This document shows, one piece after another, positions 17,520 through 26,192 of a stretch of 64,000 nucleotides of DNA. The notes beneath the pieces are model-generated. The model searched no databases, was not told the origin of the DNA, and was given only the letters and a program-made list of their open reading frames with translations. A program made the translations under genes and the position numbers. This stretch comes from Lachnospiraceae bacterium MD329 (GTDB taxonomy: Bacteria > Bacillota > Clostridia > UBA1381), in the NCBI GenBank assembly GCA_010206265.1, contig VIQV01000028.1, positions 1 to 64,000 of the forward strand, in the 5' to 3' direction. Position 1 is the first letter of the stretch; each line of letters opens with the position of its first letter.

Positions 17520-18851
17520 ATGGCAAAAATAAAAGCATTCAGGGGATACAGATACAACGCGGAAAAAATTGCCAATCTTGGGTCGGTAGTTTCACCGCCG
17601 TATTACAATATATCCGAAGAGGACAAGGACGGGCTGTATGAAAAGAGCGACTATAATTCTGTGCGTCTTTTTTCGGGAAAACGCTATGATGACGATACAC
17701 CTGAAAATAGTGCGTTTACCCGTGCTAAAGCATATTTGGATAAGTGGATAGAGGAAGAAATACTTATCCGTGATGAAGAACCCGTTATTTATATGTATGA
17801 ACAAACAATTGATATGAGCGGAACACTTTATTCAAATACAAGTTTTGTTGCGCTTGTCGAATTGGAGGATATTGGCGCAGGCGCAATAAAACCCTGTGAA
17901 AATCTTCACGAAATTTCTATGGGCGACCGTTATGAACTTTTGGCGGCTACAAATTCGGATATAAGTATGATTAACTGCCTTTATATGGAGCAGGAGAGAG
18001 ATTTATACAATTTAATGAATGAACTCCGCGAGGAAAAGGCGGATATAGAGTTCTCGTCCGGCGATACTGACGACGAGATTGTGCAGCAGAGATTATGGAA
18101 GATTTCATATAAGCCGACGATTGATTTTATTATAGAAAAGTTTAAAGATTTATCACTATATATAACGGACGGTCAGACTCGTTATGAAACGTGCCTTAAA
18201 TACAGAAATTATATGAAGGCGAACAACCCAAACCATACGGGCAATGAGCCGTATAACTATATGATGATGTCGCTTTCAAATTCAAAATCGGACGGCTTGG
18301 TGTACCTGCCTGTGCACCGCGAGGTAAAGACGCCGCGTAATTTCAGCGAGTCGCATTTTATTGCAGGTTCACAGGACCATTTTAAAGTTGAGAAGATAAT
18401 CATTGATTCGACTGAGGATTCATTTGTTCACACAATGGCTAAGCAGATAGCTACCGTTAAGTCAGAAACGAGAATTGCGGCATACTGCGGCGGTGATTAT
18501 TTTTACAGAATGGTACTTCAGGATAACGACTATATCAAAAAAGAGGTTTATCCTGAAATGTCAAAGGAGTATTGCAAGCTAGATATTGTAGCTCTTAATA
18601 AGCTTATTTTAGAAGATGTTTTTCATATTGACGACGAAAAATATGAAGAATGTGTAACCGCGTCACGCAGCTATAATACGTGTTACCGTAATGTTCAGGA
18701 CGGTAAATGCGATATAATGTTTATTCTGAATCCTGTAAAGGTTGACCAGATAAAGAACATTACGGCTGTGGGAGAAAGACTTCCAGAAATGTCTGTAAGT
18801 GTTTATCCTAAACCGTCAGTAGGCATTATCGTAAATGTGAAGGAAGACTGA
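17520..18851 (+). CDS. DUF1015 family protein
   Basis: The 443-residue cytosolic protein matches the DUF1015 family: the opening AFRGYRYN and SVVSPPYYNIS, a central ITDGQTRYET close to the family's DGHHRY-type motif, and the YNYMMMSLSN segment. In many Clostridia the gene lies next to serC and serA, which suggests a link to serine metabolism; those genes are not here. It has no visible cotranscribed partner, since rplU has its own promoter. The biochemical function is not established from sequence. Confidence 0.85.
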   Translation: MAKIKAFRGYRYNAEKIANLGSVVSPPYYNISEEDKDGLYEKSDYNSVRLFSGKRYDDDTPENSAFTRAKAYLDKWIEEEILIRDEEPVIYMYEQTIDMSGTLYSNTSFVALVELEDIGAGAIKPCENLHEISMGDRYELLAATNSDISMINCLYMEQERDLYNLMNELREEKADIEFSSGDTDDEIVQQRLWKISYKPTIDFIIEKFKDLSLYITDGQTRYETCLKYRNYMKANNPNHTGNEPYNYMMMSLSNSKSDGLVYLPVHREVKTPRNFSESHFIAGSQDHFKVEKIIIDSTEDSFVHTMAKQIATVKSETRIAAYCGGDYFYRMVLQDNDYIKKEVYPEMSKEYCKLDIVALNKLILEDVFHIDDEKYEECVTASRSYNTCYRNVQDGKCDIMFILNPVKVDQIKNITAVGERLPEMSVSVYPKPSVGIIVNVKED

Positions 18852-18870
18852 AAATAAAGTCAAAAAATGC

Positions 18871-18899
18871 TTGACAAGCCGGTAATATTATGGTAATAT
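18871..18899 (+). promoter_or_regulatory. rplU-rpmA promoter
   Basis: TTGACA (18871-18876), 17 bases, TAATAT (18894-18899), about 90 bases before rplU. Confidence 0.75.
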
Positions 18900-18905
18900 A
18901 CATTA

Positions 18906-18975
18906 GTGACCGCATAGAATAGGTTATAAATCTGTAAAACAGTACCTACGACAGCGTGTCCTCAAAAATAAAGAG
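18906..18975 (+). ncRNA. Structured ribosomal protein L21 leader (probable)
   Basis: Between promoter and rplU the RNA can pair GACCGC with GCGTGTC (outer), AGGT with ACCT (middle) and CTGT with ACAG (inner, loop AAA). Its position, and the ACCGC start with an AAGAC-like segment, fit the L21 leader of Firmicutes, which is thought to mediate autoregulation. The family assignment is by position and memory of the motif; a covariance search would decide. Confidence 0.5.
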
Positions 18976-18988
18976 GAGGTGTTTTTAG

Positions 18989-19300
18989 ATGTACGCAATA
19001 ATCGTAACAGGCGGTAAGCAGTACAAGGTATCAGAAGGCGATATGCTTTTTATTGAAAAGCTTGAGGCTGAGGAAGGTTCAGCAGTAACTTTTGATCAGG
19101 TACTTTTAGCCGGCGAAGGTGAAAGCGTAAAGGTTGGCGCGCCTACAGTAGACGGCGCAACAGTGGAAGCTAAGGTTCTTAAGAACGGTAAGGCTAAGAA
19201 GATTTACGTTTTCAAAATGAAGAGAAAGAAGAACGAGCGTAAAAAGAAGGGTCACAGACAGCCTTTCACAAAGGTTGAAATCACAAAGATTAATGCCTAA
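18989..19300 (+). CDS. rplU: 50S ribosomal protein L21
   Basis: The 103-residue protein begins [20 protein letters not shown] and ends with the basic [13 protein letters not shown] motif typical of L21. It binds 23S rRNA in the large subunit together with L20. GAGGAGGTG precedes the ATG. L27 follows after 45 bases. The usual Firmicute gene between them, prp (ysxB), is absent. Confidence 0.97.
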   Translation: MYAIIVTGGKQYKVSEGDMLFIEKLEAEEGSAVTFDQVLLAGEGESVKVGAPTVDGATVEAKVLKNGKAKKIYVFKMKRKKNERKKKGHRQPFTKVEITKINA

Positions 19301-19345
19301 TTTTACGCATTAAACCACTAATTGTAAGATAGCGAGGTGTTTTAA

Positions 19346-19600
19346 ATGGCTCATAAGAAAGGTATGGGTAGTACCAAAAACGGTCGTGACAGTGAGTCAA
19401 AAAGACTTGGTGCAAAGCGCGCTGACGGTCAGTTTGTACTTGCAGGCAACATTCTTGTAAGACAGAGAGGAACAAAAATCCATCCGGGCAACAATGTTGG
19501 TATCGGAAGTGATGATACTTTGTTCTCACTAATCGACGGTAAAGTAAAGTTTGAAAGAAAGGGCAGAGATAAGACGCAGTGCAGCGTTTATGCCGACTAA
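19346..19600 (+). CDS. rpmA: 50S ribosomal protein L27 without the cleavable extension
   Basis: The 84-residue L27 starts [16 protein letters not shown]. In most Firmicutes L27 carries a 9-12 residue N-terminal extension ending just before this AHKKG, removed by the cysteine protease Prp so that the N-terminus can reach the peptidyl-transferase centre. Here the gene encodes the already-mature form. Upstream bases contain no in-frame extension, and GCGAGGTG gives a good ribosome site for this ATG. It shares the rplU promoter and ends at a strong terminator. Confidence 0.97.
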   Translation: MAHKKGMGSTKNGRDSESKRLGAKRADGQFVLAGNILVRQRGTKIHPGNNVGIGSDDTLFSLIDGKVKFERKGRDKTQCSVYAD

Positions 19601-19610
19601 TTTTGAATTT

Positions 19611-19643
19611 AAAAGGACTGTTACATTTGTAACAGTCCTTTTT
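19611..19643 (+). terminator. rplU-rpmA terminator
   Basis: Stem AAAAGGACTGTTAC (19611-19624) with GTAACAGTCCTTTT, loop ATTT, followed by T residues. Confidence 0.92.
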
Positions 19644-19678
19644 GTAATAGAAACTATTTGTACTTAATGAATGAATTT

Positions 19679-20398
19679 TTATTTTGCGATATCGCTTAAT
19701 TTTCCTATAATTCTCGCCATTGTTTTTGTATATTCGGCGACATCATCTGGCGACATTTCTTTTAAATCATCTTCATATTTCTGAGCCTTTGTCGCCCAGT
19801 CGGCAGTATCAGCCATAAATTTACCGTATTCTGCTATTAAAGCGGTGTCACTCGGGTTTTCTTTATATTTTTCCATAAAAGTAATATAGCTGTCTACCCA
19901 CCCCTCGTAGTCTTTTAAGAACTGTTTCCAGTTTGAGGAGGTGTTTGATGTGCTTGCTGTTTCGTTAGAATCTACAGACTTAGCTGTAGGTGCAGGAGTA
20001 GTTGATGCAACAGGCTTGTTGTATGTATAATCATCCTTTGCGTAATATATGGTTATTTTTTTATCTTTTGTTCTGCCATAATTGTAATTGGGAGATGTTT
20101 CGTTATTGATTTTAAATACTTCATCTTTTTTTACGCTGCGGTTATGTGTGTCGTTTGATAAAATACTGCTCGCGTCGGTTTCAACTGAGCTAACCTTAAA
20201 CCCGTTTTCTTTTAATATGCTCTCTGCATCTATATAATTTACACCCATTACGTTGGGAATATCTTTTGTCATCGCTTTTTCTATTGTACTACTGCCTATA
20301 CGAAAAATAAATATAAGAGCGATAAGTCCGATAACCCATATCCACCATTTGTGATATAATTTCTTTTCTCTTTTTGTATTGTTTTCTGTTTCATTCAT
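19679..20398 (-). CDS. Single-pass membrane protein with PASTA-like domain and DUF6591-like C-terminus
   Basis: The 239-residue protein has a charged N-terminus, one transmembrane helix (about 17-36, WWIWVIGLIALIFIFRI), a PASTA-like segment (IPNVMGVNYIDAESILKENGF) and a Thr/Ser/Pro linker. An acidic helical C-terminus (WKQFLKDYEGWVDSYITFM) resembles the DUF6591 group, so the bulk should lie outside the cell. The ATG at 20398 is chosen because GGAGG lies just upstream. It is divergent from an XRE regulator, and its promoter is covered by a long palindrome. The function is unknown; PASTA domains often bind cell-wall fragments. Confidence 0.65.
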   Translation of the reverse strand: MNETENNTKREKKLYHKWWIWVIGLIALIFIFRIGSSTIEKAMTKDIPNVMGVNYIDAESILKENGFKVSSVETDASSILSNDTHNRSVKKDEVFKINNETSPNYNYGRTKDKKITIYYAKDDYTYNKPVASTTPAPTAKSVDSNETASTSNTSSNWKQFLKDYEGWVDSYITFMEKYKENPSDTALIAEYGKFMADTADWATKAQKYEDDLKEMSPDDVAEYTKTMARIIGKLSDIAK

Positions 20399-20501
20399 TG
20401 AAAAAACCTCCATATTTTTTTGTGCTCATTACATTTTCTATAAATAGTTTCTATCGTAGATAAGAAGCATTACATCCCTCCCAGCAAATGTGTATAAGAA
20501 T

Positions 20502-20530
20502 ATTATAATAAACATATTTACTAAAGTCAA
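20502..20530 (-). promoter_or_regulatory. Promoter of the PASTA-like gene
   Basis: Minus strand: TTGACT (20525-20530), 17 bases, TATAAT (20502-20507). The left arm of the palindrome at 20506-20548 fills the spacer, and the -35 box sits in the palindrome centre. Confidence 0.72.
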
Positions 20531-20548
20531 TAGTAAATATGTTTATTA
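20506..20548. promoter_or_regulatory. Long palindromic operator between divergent genes
   Basis: Two exact 18-base arms, TAATAAACATATTTACTA (20506-20523) and its complement (20531-20548), flank AAGTCAA. The site overlaps the promoter of the leftward gene and lies about 40 bases before the rightward XRE regulator, which is the natural candidate to bind it. Confidence 0.75.
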
Positions 20549-20587
20549 GGATAAAATAAAACTATTCTGACAGATAGGAGTGTTTTT

Positions 20588-20800
20588 ATGGAGTATATTA
20601 AAAGAATACGTGATTTGCGGGAAGATAATGATAAAACGCAGACAGAAGTGGCTGACTATCTTGGAACATCCCAAACAATGTATGCGCGTTATGAGCGAGG
20701 AGCAAATGAATTGCCGATACGTCATTTAATTGCTTTGTGTAAACTTTACAATGTATCGGCAGATTATATTTTGGGACTGGATAACTCATTCAAGGCATAA
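20588..20800 (+). CDS. XRE-family HTH regulator
   Basis: The 70-residue protein is a single Cro/CI-type helix-turn-helix domain (KTQTEVADYLGTSQTMYARYE, with Leu/Ile core and the terminal NVSADYILGL typical of short Firmicute regulators). It has no sensing domain, so its activity may follow its own level or a partner. A ribosome site TAGGAG precedes the ATG. The divergent membrane protein and the intervening 18-base palindrome suggest it represses that gene and itself. Confidence 0.85.
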   Translation: MEYIKRIRDLREDNDKTQTEVADYLGTSQTMYARYERGANELPIRHLIALCKLYNVSADYILGLDNSFKA

Positions 20801-20852
20801 TGTTATATTGAAAAAACGGAACATAAGTAATAATTTATAAATTTAATAGAAA

Positions 20853-20870
20853 ATTAAGAATTTTCTTAAT
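20853..20870. promoter_or_regulatory. Inverted repeat upstream of the response regulator gene
   Basis: ATTAAGAA-TT-TTCTTAAT, followed 9 bases later by a similar ATAAGAATTAA. Repeated AAGAAT-type half sites ahead of a two-component operon suggest autoregulation; the regulator is inferred. Confidence 0.45.
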
Positions 20871-20921
20871 AAAATCATAAGAATTAACTGCTATTATTTT
20901 CATTAAGAAAGGGGGCACATT

Positions 20922-21611
20922 ATGAAAAATACAATACTGGTTGTAGATGATGACAGGGAAATCGTAAATAGTATAGCGATATTCCTCAAAGCGGAGGGCT
21001 ATGAAACGGAAAAGGCATATACAGGTATAGAAGCGCTTGATATTGTGATGTCGAAGGAAATACATCTTATATTACTTGATATTATGATGCCTGAACTTGA
21101 CGGGATACAAACACTTATGAAAATACGTGAAAGTAAAAATATTCCCGTAATACTTATAAGCGCAAAGTCGGAGGACAGCGATAAGATTCTCGGACTTAAT
21201 ATAGGTGCTGACGACTATGTTACAAAGCCGTTTAATCCGTCAGAGCTTGTAGCGAGGGTGAAATCGCAGTTGAGGCGGTATATGCAGCTTGGAGCAATGG
21301 AAACTGTTAAAAGCAGGATAGAAATAGGCGGTCTTACGGTTGATACAGAGTCGAAAACCGTGACGGTTGACGGTGCAGAAGTTTCGCTTACACCGATTGA
21401 ATATAAAATTTTGGAACTGCTTTGCAGAAACCCAAACAGAGTGTTTTCTGCTGACGACATATATTCAAAGGTATGGAATTATGAACGTGCGGTAGGTGAC
21501 AATACCATAGCCGTTCATGTTCGGCATATTCGTGAGAAAATCGAGATAAATCCTAAAGAGCCTCAGTATTTAAAGGTGGTATGGGGAATCGGATATAAAA
21601 TTCAGAAATAG
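20922..21611 (+). CDS. OmpR-family response regulator
   Basis: The 229-residue protein has a receiver domain (1-118) with the acidic pocket DDD (9-11), phospho-acceptor Asp53 (LLDIMMPELDG), and Lys in DYVTKPF. It ends with a winged-helix DNA-binding domain (about 130-229) ending GVGYKI-like (VVWGIGYKI). It is VanR/PhoB-like in layout. AAGGGGG precedes the ATG. It forms an operon with the histidine kinase 16 bases downstream. The target genes are not identified. Confidence 0.93.
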   Translation: MKNTILVVDDDREIVNSIAIFLKAEGYETEKAYTGIEALDIVMSKEIHLILLDIMMPELDGIQTLMKIRESKNIPVILISAKSEDSDKILGLNIGADDYVTKPFNPSELVARVKSQLRRYMQLGAMETVKSRIEIGGLTVDTESKTVTVDGAEVSLTPIEYKILELLCRNPNRVFSADDIYSKVWNYERAVGDNTIAVHVRHIREKIEINPKEPQYLKVVWGIGYKIQK

Positions 21612-21627
21612 CAGGGAGGTAATTCTT

Positions 21628-23655
21628 ATGAAAAGGTTTATTTACAGTAATTATACAAAATTTGCTGCGTTTATATTGTGCGCTCTGTCGGTAGCGGTAA
21701 GCGCGTATCTTGTGACAACAGCTTTCTTTAAAGAGGATAATGCCTATTTTTTTGAAAGCTCGTATGAGGATAGTCATTTTGCGGGTAATGAATTAAGCGA
21801 GCAGTTTTGTAAGTTGTCAGACAAACTAGAAAATACTATGGACGAAAAGGGTAAGCTGCACCCTGAACAGATAAAAGCTATGCCGTCGCCGGACGAGTGG
21901 GAATGTTATATAAAAACAGACGGAGGAACATATACAAATCTGAAAAATCAAAATGATGAAAATTATGATAAGTTCCGCAGCAGTGAATTATCAATAGGAG
22001 TGCGTGTTCAGGAGGATAAAAATAATAAGGGATTAACACGTCAGGGGTTTAAAAATGGTCAGGGGTATGGCGGATATTATTTTATTAGTAATTATGACGG
22101 TGATGACCTGAAATACGAAATGTGTGTCAGAATGGGTGAAAAATATAAAGAAGAACACCGTGTTGAGTGGGAAAATATAAAAGAATCAGGTGACAGCGCC
22201 GCGAAAAAAGTTATAACTCTGCTGATATTTTCAATAGCGGTATTTATATACCTGCTGTGTGTAACCGGCAGGAAATACGGCAGTGACGAAATACAAATGC
22301 TGCTTGTTGATAAAATGTTTGTGGAGATAACTGCGGCGCTGTTCTTGGGGATATTCTTTGGACTTGGCGCATTGACCATATTCGGCGCAGGATATTTTAT
22401 AATTGGTGAAGGCGTGATGATTGCAAACGAGATTACAGCTCTGGCAGTATTTTGTGTGGTGTCGCTTTCTTTGCTGCTGTTCCTGTCGCTTGTGAGAAAT
22501 CTTAGAAACGGAACATTTTTAAAACGTTCAATGATAGTGCGTATATGCAAGCTTATATGGAAATACTTTAAAAAGATATGTAAATCCCTTTGGAATATAC
22601 TGGGAAGAATCTGGAGAGGAATAAAGAACGGTATAACCAACGCAAAGCATATAATATTGTCCGTATCGGCAAAGAATTTCAGCGGCAGATTTGTTGGTAC
22701 TCTGCTTGTGGCTTTTGCGCTGGGAGTATGTATACTTACAGTTCTTACTCTTGTAAGCCCTGTATGTATTGTGTTTCTTGCTGTGTTTGTTATAGGTGTT
22801 ATTATATTTGTTGCCAAACGTCTTGTTGGTTTTGAAAACCTAAAAAATGGAATTGACAAAATAAAGAACGGCGATTTAAACCATAAAATAACCGACTGTC
22901 CCGACGGAGTAATCGGTCAGATGGCAGACAATATAAATACAATAGGCGAAGGTCTGCAAAAGTCGCTTGAACGCGAGGTTAAGGCGGAGCGTATGAAATC
23001 AATGCTTATAACAAATGTTTCTCACGATTTAAAGACGCCTCTGACATCAATAATAAATTATGCCGATTTACTTTCCAAGGAAAAACTTTCGCCCGACGAG
23101 GCTAACGACTATGTGAAAATAATACAGCAGAAGGGTGAACGCTTAAAGCAGCTTACAAGCGATTTGTTTGATATTTCAAAGGTTCAGAGCGGCAGCGAGG
23201 ATTTTGATATTGAAGATATAGACATTTGCCTGCTTGTAAATCAGGCATTGGCAGAAATTAATGAGGACATAGAAAAGTCGGGGCTTGATTTCAGGGTTTC
23301 GGTTTGTGACAAGGAGGTTTTTGTCAAGGGCGACGGTAAAAAGCTGTCGAGAGTATTTGAAAATCTGTTTATAAACTGCGTAAAATACGCTATGAAAAAT
23401 ACGCGCGTTTATATTGACATTAAATCGGACGACACGGGTGCAGCCGTCGAAATAAAGAATATTGCGGGATATGAAATGAACTTTGATGTTTCTGAGATAA
23501 GCGAGAGATTTGTTCGCGGTGACGAATCGCGTACAAGCGAGGGCAGCGGACTTGGCTTGGCTATTGTAAAAAGCTATGTCGAAGGCTGCGGCGGTACGCT
23601 TGAAATTACAACAGACGGCGATTTATTCAAAGTAACAGTGCGATTTATCAAATAG
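21628..23655 (+). CDS. Multi-pass sensor histidine kinase
   Basis: The 675-residue kinase starts with a transmembrane helix (about 12-32) and an extracytoplasmic region (about 35-190). Several more membrane helices follow (about 195-215, 233-260, 265-290, 355-395), then a HAMP-like linker (NGIDKIKNGDLNHKI). The dimerisation box is NVSHDLKTPL with His466, followed by a catalytic domain with N box FENLFINCVKYA and G2 box GSGLGLAI. The extra membrane helices are more than a classical two-helix sensor has. The stimulus is unknown; it should phosphorylate the adjacent regulator. Confidence 0.92.
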   Translation: MKRFIYSNYTKFAAFILCALSVAVSAYLVTTAFFKEDNAYFFESSYEDSHFAGNELSEQFCKLSDKLENTMDEKGKLHPEQIKAMPSPDEWECYIKTDGGTYTNLKNQNDENYDKFRSSELSIGVRVQEDKNNKGLTRQGFKNGQGYGGYYFISNYDGDDLKYEMCVRMGEKYKEEHRVEWENIKESGDSAAKKVITLLIFSIAVFIYLLCVTGRKYGSDEIQMLLVDKMFVEITAALFLGIFFGLGALTIFGAGYFIIGEGVMIANEITALAVFCVVSLSLLLFLSLVRNLRNGTFLKRSMIVRICKLIWKYFKKICKSLWNILGRIWRGIKNGITNAKHIILSVSAKNFSGRFVGTLLVAFALGVCILTVLTLVSPVCIVFLAVFVIGVIIFVAKRLVGFENLKNGIDKIKNGDLNHKITDCPDGVIGQMADNINTIGEGLQKSLEREVKAERMKSMLITNVSHDLKTPLTSIINYADLLSKEKLSPDEANDYVKIIQQKGERLKQLTSDLFDISKVQSGSEDFDIEDIDICLLVNQALAEINEDIEKSGLDFRVSVCDKEVFVKGDGKKLSRVFENLFINCVKYAMKNTRVYIDIKSDDTGAAVEIKNIAGYEMNFDVSEISERFVRGDESRTSEGSGLGLAIVKSYVEGCGGTLEITTDGDLFKVTVRFIK

Positions 23656-23658
23656 GTA

Positions 23659-23688
23659 TTGACACCGCCCTTGCGTAAATGATATGAT
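23659..23688 (+). promoter_or_regulatory. obg promoter
   Basis: TTGACA (23659-23664), 18 bases, TATGAT (23683-23688). The -35 box follows the kinase stop by four bases. Confidence 0.65.
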
Positions 23689-23717
23689 ATAATGAAATAA
23701 ACGAAACGGAGAAAATT

Positions 23718-24995
23718 ATGTTTACGGATAAAGCAAAAATATTCATAAAAGCAGGTAAGGGCGGTAACGGTGCAATATCGTTTCACCGTGAAAAATATGT
23801 TGCGGCAGGCGGTCCCGACGGAGGTGACGGAGGTAAGGGCGGTAATGTTATATTCAAGGTAGAGCTTGGAATGACAACGCTTATGGACTTCCGCTATAAA
23901 CGCAAATACGTTGCGGAAAACGGCGCTGACGGTTCAGGTAAACGTCAAAAGGGCAAAAAGGGCGCGGATATAATTATTAAAGTTCCGCAGGGAACAGTTA
24001 TTCGCGATGCGGAGAGTAACCGTATCATAGCCGATTTGTCAAATCCTGAAAAGGAGTTTGTGCTTGCGCGAGGCGGTAACGGCGGATGGGGCAACGCGCA
24101 TTTTGCAACTGCTGTAAGACAGACGCCGAATTTTGCGAAAAACGGTCAGGCAGGAGATGAAAGAGAAATCTTTCTTGAATTGAAACTGCTTGCCGATGTG
24201 GGACTTGTAGGATTCCCGAACGTAGGTAAATCCACGCTTTTGTCTATGACGACGAAAGCCGACCCTAAAATTGCAAATTATCATTTTACAACTCTTGAAC
24301 CTAATCTCGGTGTAGTTGATTTAGGTGATAGCCGAAGTTTTGTGCTTGCGGATATACCCGGAATAATCGAAGGCGCAAGCGAGGGCGTGGGCTTGGGACA
24401 CGAGTTTTTAAGGCATATTGAACGTACCAGAATTTTAATACACGTTGTTGATGTGTCAGGTATTGAAGGAAGAAATCCAATTGAGGATTTTGATATTATC
24501 AATGCCGAACTTGCAAATTATGATATGGCTCTTGAAGAACGTCCGCAGATTGTGGCGGCAAATAAAATAGATATAATACAGGATAATGAGGCTTATGAAA
24601 GTTTTCTGGCAGAGATGAAGAAACGCGGTATAGAGGTGTTTGAGTTATCCGCCGCGACGAACAAAGGCGTAAACGAGCTGATGAACAGAACGTATGAGGA
24701 ACTCACAAAGTTACCGCCGATTATAGAATTTGAGCCTGAAATGGATATTGATGAAGAATACGAGATTAAGGACGAAAAGGGTTATGAAATTAAACGCGAA
24801 AACGAGGCGTTTGTAATAACAGGTTCGTGGATTGAGGCTGTCGGAGGCAGTGTTAATTTCGCTGATAATGAGTCACTTCAGTATTTCCAACGTGCTTTGT
24901 TAAACCGCGGAGTAATTGAAGATTTAATAAATATGGGCATAAAAGAAGGTCAGACTGTACGCATAGGCGATTTGGAATTTGATTTTGTATTTTAA
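23718..24995 (+). CDS. obgE: Obg/CgtA GTPase
   Basis: The 425-residue GTPase has the glycine-rich Obg fold (1-158, KAGKGGNGAISFHREK), the G domain (about 159-335) with G1 GFPNVGKST, G3 DIPGIIEGA and G4 NKID, and the OCT domain (about 350-425). It takes part in 50S assembly and stress or sporulation control. In Firmicutes it usually follows rpmA directly; here a 4-kb regulatory block separates them and obg has its own promoter and terminator. Confidence 0.96.
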   Translation: MFTDKAKIFIKAGKGGNGAISFHREKYVAAGGPDGGDGGKGGNVIFKVELGMTTLMDFRYKRKYVAENGADGSGKRQKGKKGADIIIKVPQGTVIRDAESNRIIADLSNPEKEFVLARGGNGGWGNAHFATAVRQTPNFAKNGQAGDEREIFLELKLLADVGLVGFPNVGKSTLLSMTTKADPKIANYHFTTLEPNLGVVDLGDSRSFVLADIPGIIEGASEGVGLGHEFLRHIERTRILIHVVDVSGIEGRNPIEDFDIINAELANYDMALEERPQIVAANKIDIIQDNEAYESFLAEMKKRGIEVFELSAATNKGVNELMNRTYEELTKLPPIIEFEPEMDIDEEYEIKDEKGYEIKRENEAFVITGSWIEAVGGSVNFADNESLQYFQRALLNRGVIEDLINMGIKEGQTVRIGDLEFDFVF

Positions 24996-24999
24996 AGTT

Positions 25000-25028
25000 A
25001 AAGGGACACTAAATTTTAGTGTCCCTTT
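25000..25028. terminator. Convergent terminator between obg and ylbJ
   Basis: AAAGGGACACTAAA (25000-25013) pairs with TTTAGTGTCCCTTT (25015-25028), with T or A runs on either side, so it can serve both genes. The ylbJ stop lies inside it. Confidence 0.88.
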
Positions 25029-26098
25029 TTGCATTCGCGTACATACAGTCCGAGAGCTATCGCAACGCATAAGCATACGACAGTAGCGGCGGTAACTGTT
25101 TCAAACGCAGATACAGCGGCAAAGCCTCGGCTCATTGACGGTTCAAAGACGGCTGATGTAATCGGGAACAGTCTTAAATATATGAGCATATATAATCCTG
25201 ACAAAAGTCCGTGTATGGCTTTTCCGACGATATAAGGAACAAGACTTAAACGGTACTTTGCGATTACAGCCATAACCTGCGCGTGAACGCTTATTCCTGC
25301 AAAACCTACTACTATTGCCGTAAGTATAAGCTTTTGTGCGGTTGAGGCTGACAGTGTGGATATTTTTATTGTTCCTGTAACAAATTCAAGCAATCCCGAC
25401 ATAAATGCTTCAACTCCGCCTTTGACGGGGATTAGGTCAAGCACAAGGCGGCCGATTACGCTGAAAAACAGCACTGCTCCGCATACAGTCAGAATATTGC
25501 GTATAGCATTTTGAAGTGCAATGTCAAACACTTCGCCGACACTTCTGCTTGGAGTAGTCATTCTGGTAGGGGGAGAAGAATGTTTTCCTCTGCCGTAGAA
25601 TCGGAATAAAATTCCGACGGTAAGCGCGGCTAAAATGTGAGCTATATAAAGCGCTATACCACATCTTATATTTGCGTAAATAGCTATTCCGACAGAGCCT
25701 AAAATAAACAGAGGACCGGAGTTGTTGCAGAAGGCAAGCAAACGTTCTGCCTCAACTTTTGACAGATAGCTGTTTTCGTAAAGCTCGCCTGCCGTAACCG
25801 CTCCGAGAGGATATCCGCTGACAATACCGAGAATAAACGCGCTGCTGCCGGCAGGACTGACGCGGAAGAGAGGATACATACAAAATTGAAACGCTTTTGC
25901 CAAGAGCTCGCAAAAACCCGAATATATAAGTATTCCTGAGCAGATAAAGAACGGAAACAGGGACGGCACAATCATTTCCAGACATATATTTATAGCGTTC
26001 TGCGCGTAGAGGATAGCGTCGGACGCATTTTTTACGAGCAGAACAACACAGCCTACGGCAAAAGTATATACAAGTATATTTTTTAATTTCATTTTCAA
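25016..26098 (-). CDS. ylbJ: Sporulation integral membrane protein YlbJ
   Basis: The 360-residue polytopic membrane protein has the nucleoside-recognition (gate) fold: MIVPSLFPFFICSGILI, GIVSGYPLGAVTAGELY and LLAFCNNSGPLFI match YlbJ-type proteins, which are needed for spore formation in Bacillus. The transported or sensed molecule is not known. It is transcribed against obg and divergently from yqfC, another sporulation gene, so the 94-base gap at 26099-26192 probably holds developmental promoters; I could not assign them with confidence. Confidence 0.85.
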   Translation of the reverse strand: MKMKLKNILVYTFAVGCVVLLVKNASDAILYAQNAINICLEMIVPSLFPFFICSGILIYSGFCELLAKAFQFCMYPLFRVSPAGSSAFILGIVSGYPLGAVTAGELYENSYLSKVEAERLLAFCNNSGPLFILGSVGIAIYANIRCGIALYIAHILAALTVGILFRFYGRGKHSSPPTRMTTPSRSVGEVFDIALQNAIRNILTVCGAVLFFSVIGRLVLDLIPVKGGVEAFMSGLLEFVTGTIKISTLSASTAQKLILTAIVVGFAGISVHAQVMAVIAKYRLSLVPYIVGKAIHGLLSGLYMLIYLRLFPITSAVFEPSMSRGFAAVSAFETVTAATVVCLCVAIALGLYVRECKKGH

Positions 26099-26192
26099 CT
26101 CTCCTGTTCAATTGTTTATTTCATATATATGATGATTTTTCTGTACTTAAAACCGCAAAATATTCATAAGCTATATCGGGGAGCTGATGTAA

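Noticed and set aside
22092-22859. A 255-codon minus-strand frame inside the histidine kinase.
   Set aside because: It is antisense to membrane helices of a clear kinase gene and has low-complexity content.
26099-26192. Sigma-E-type promoters for yqfC and ylbJ.
   Set aside because: CATA-containing stretches exist, but in such AT-rich DNA I could not find a -35/-10 pair with convincing spacing.
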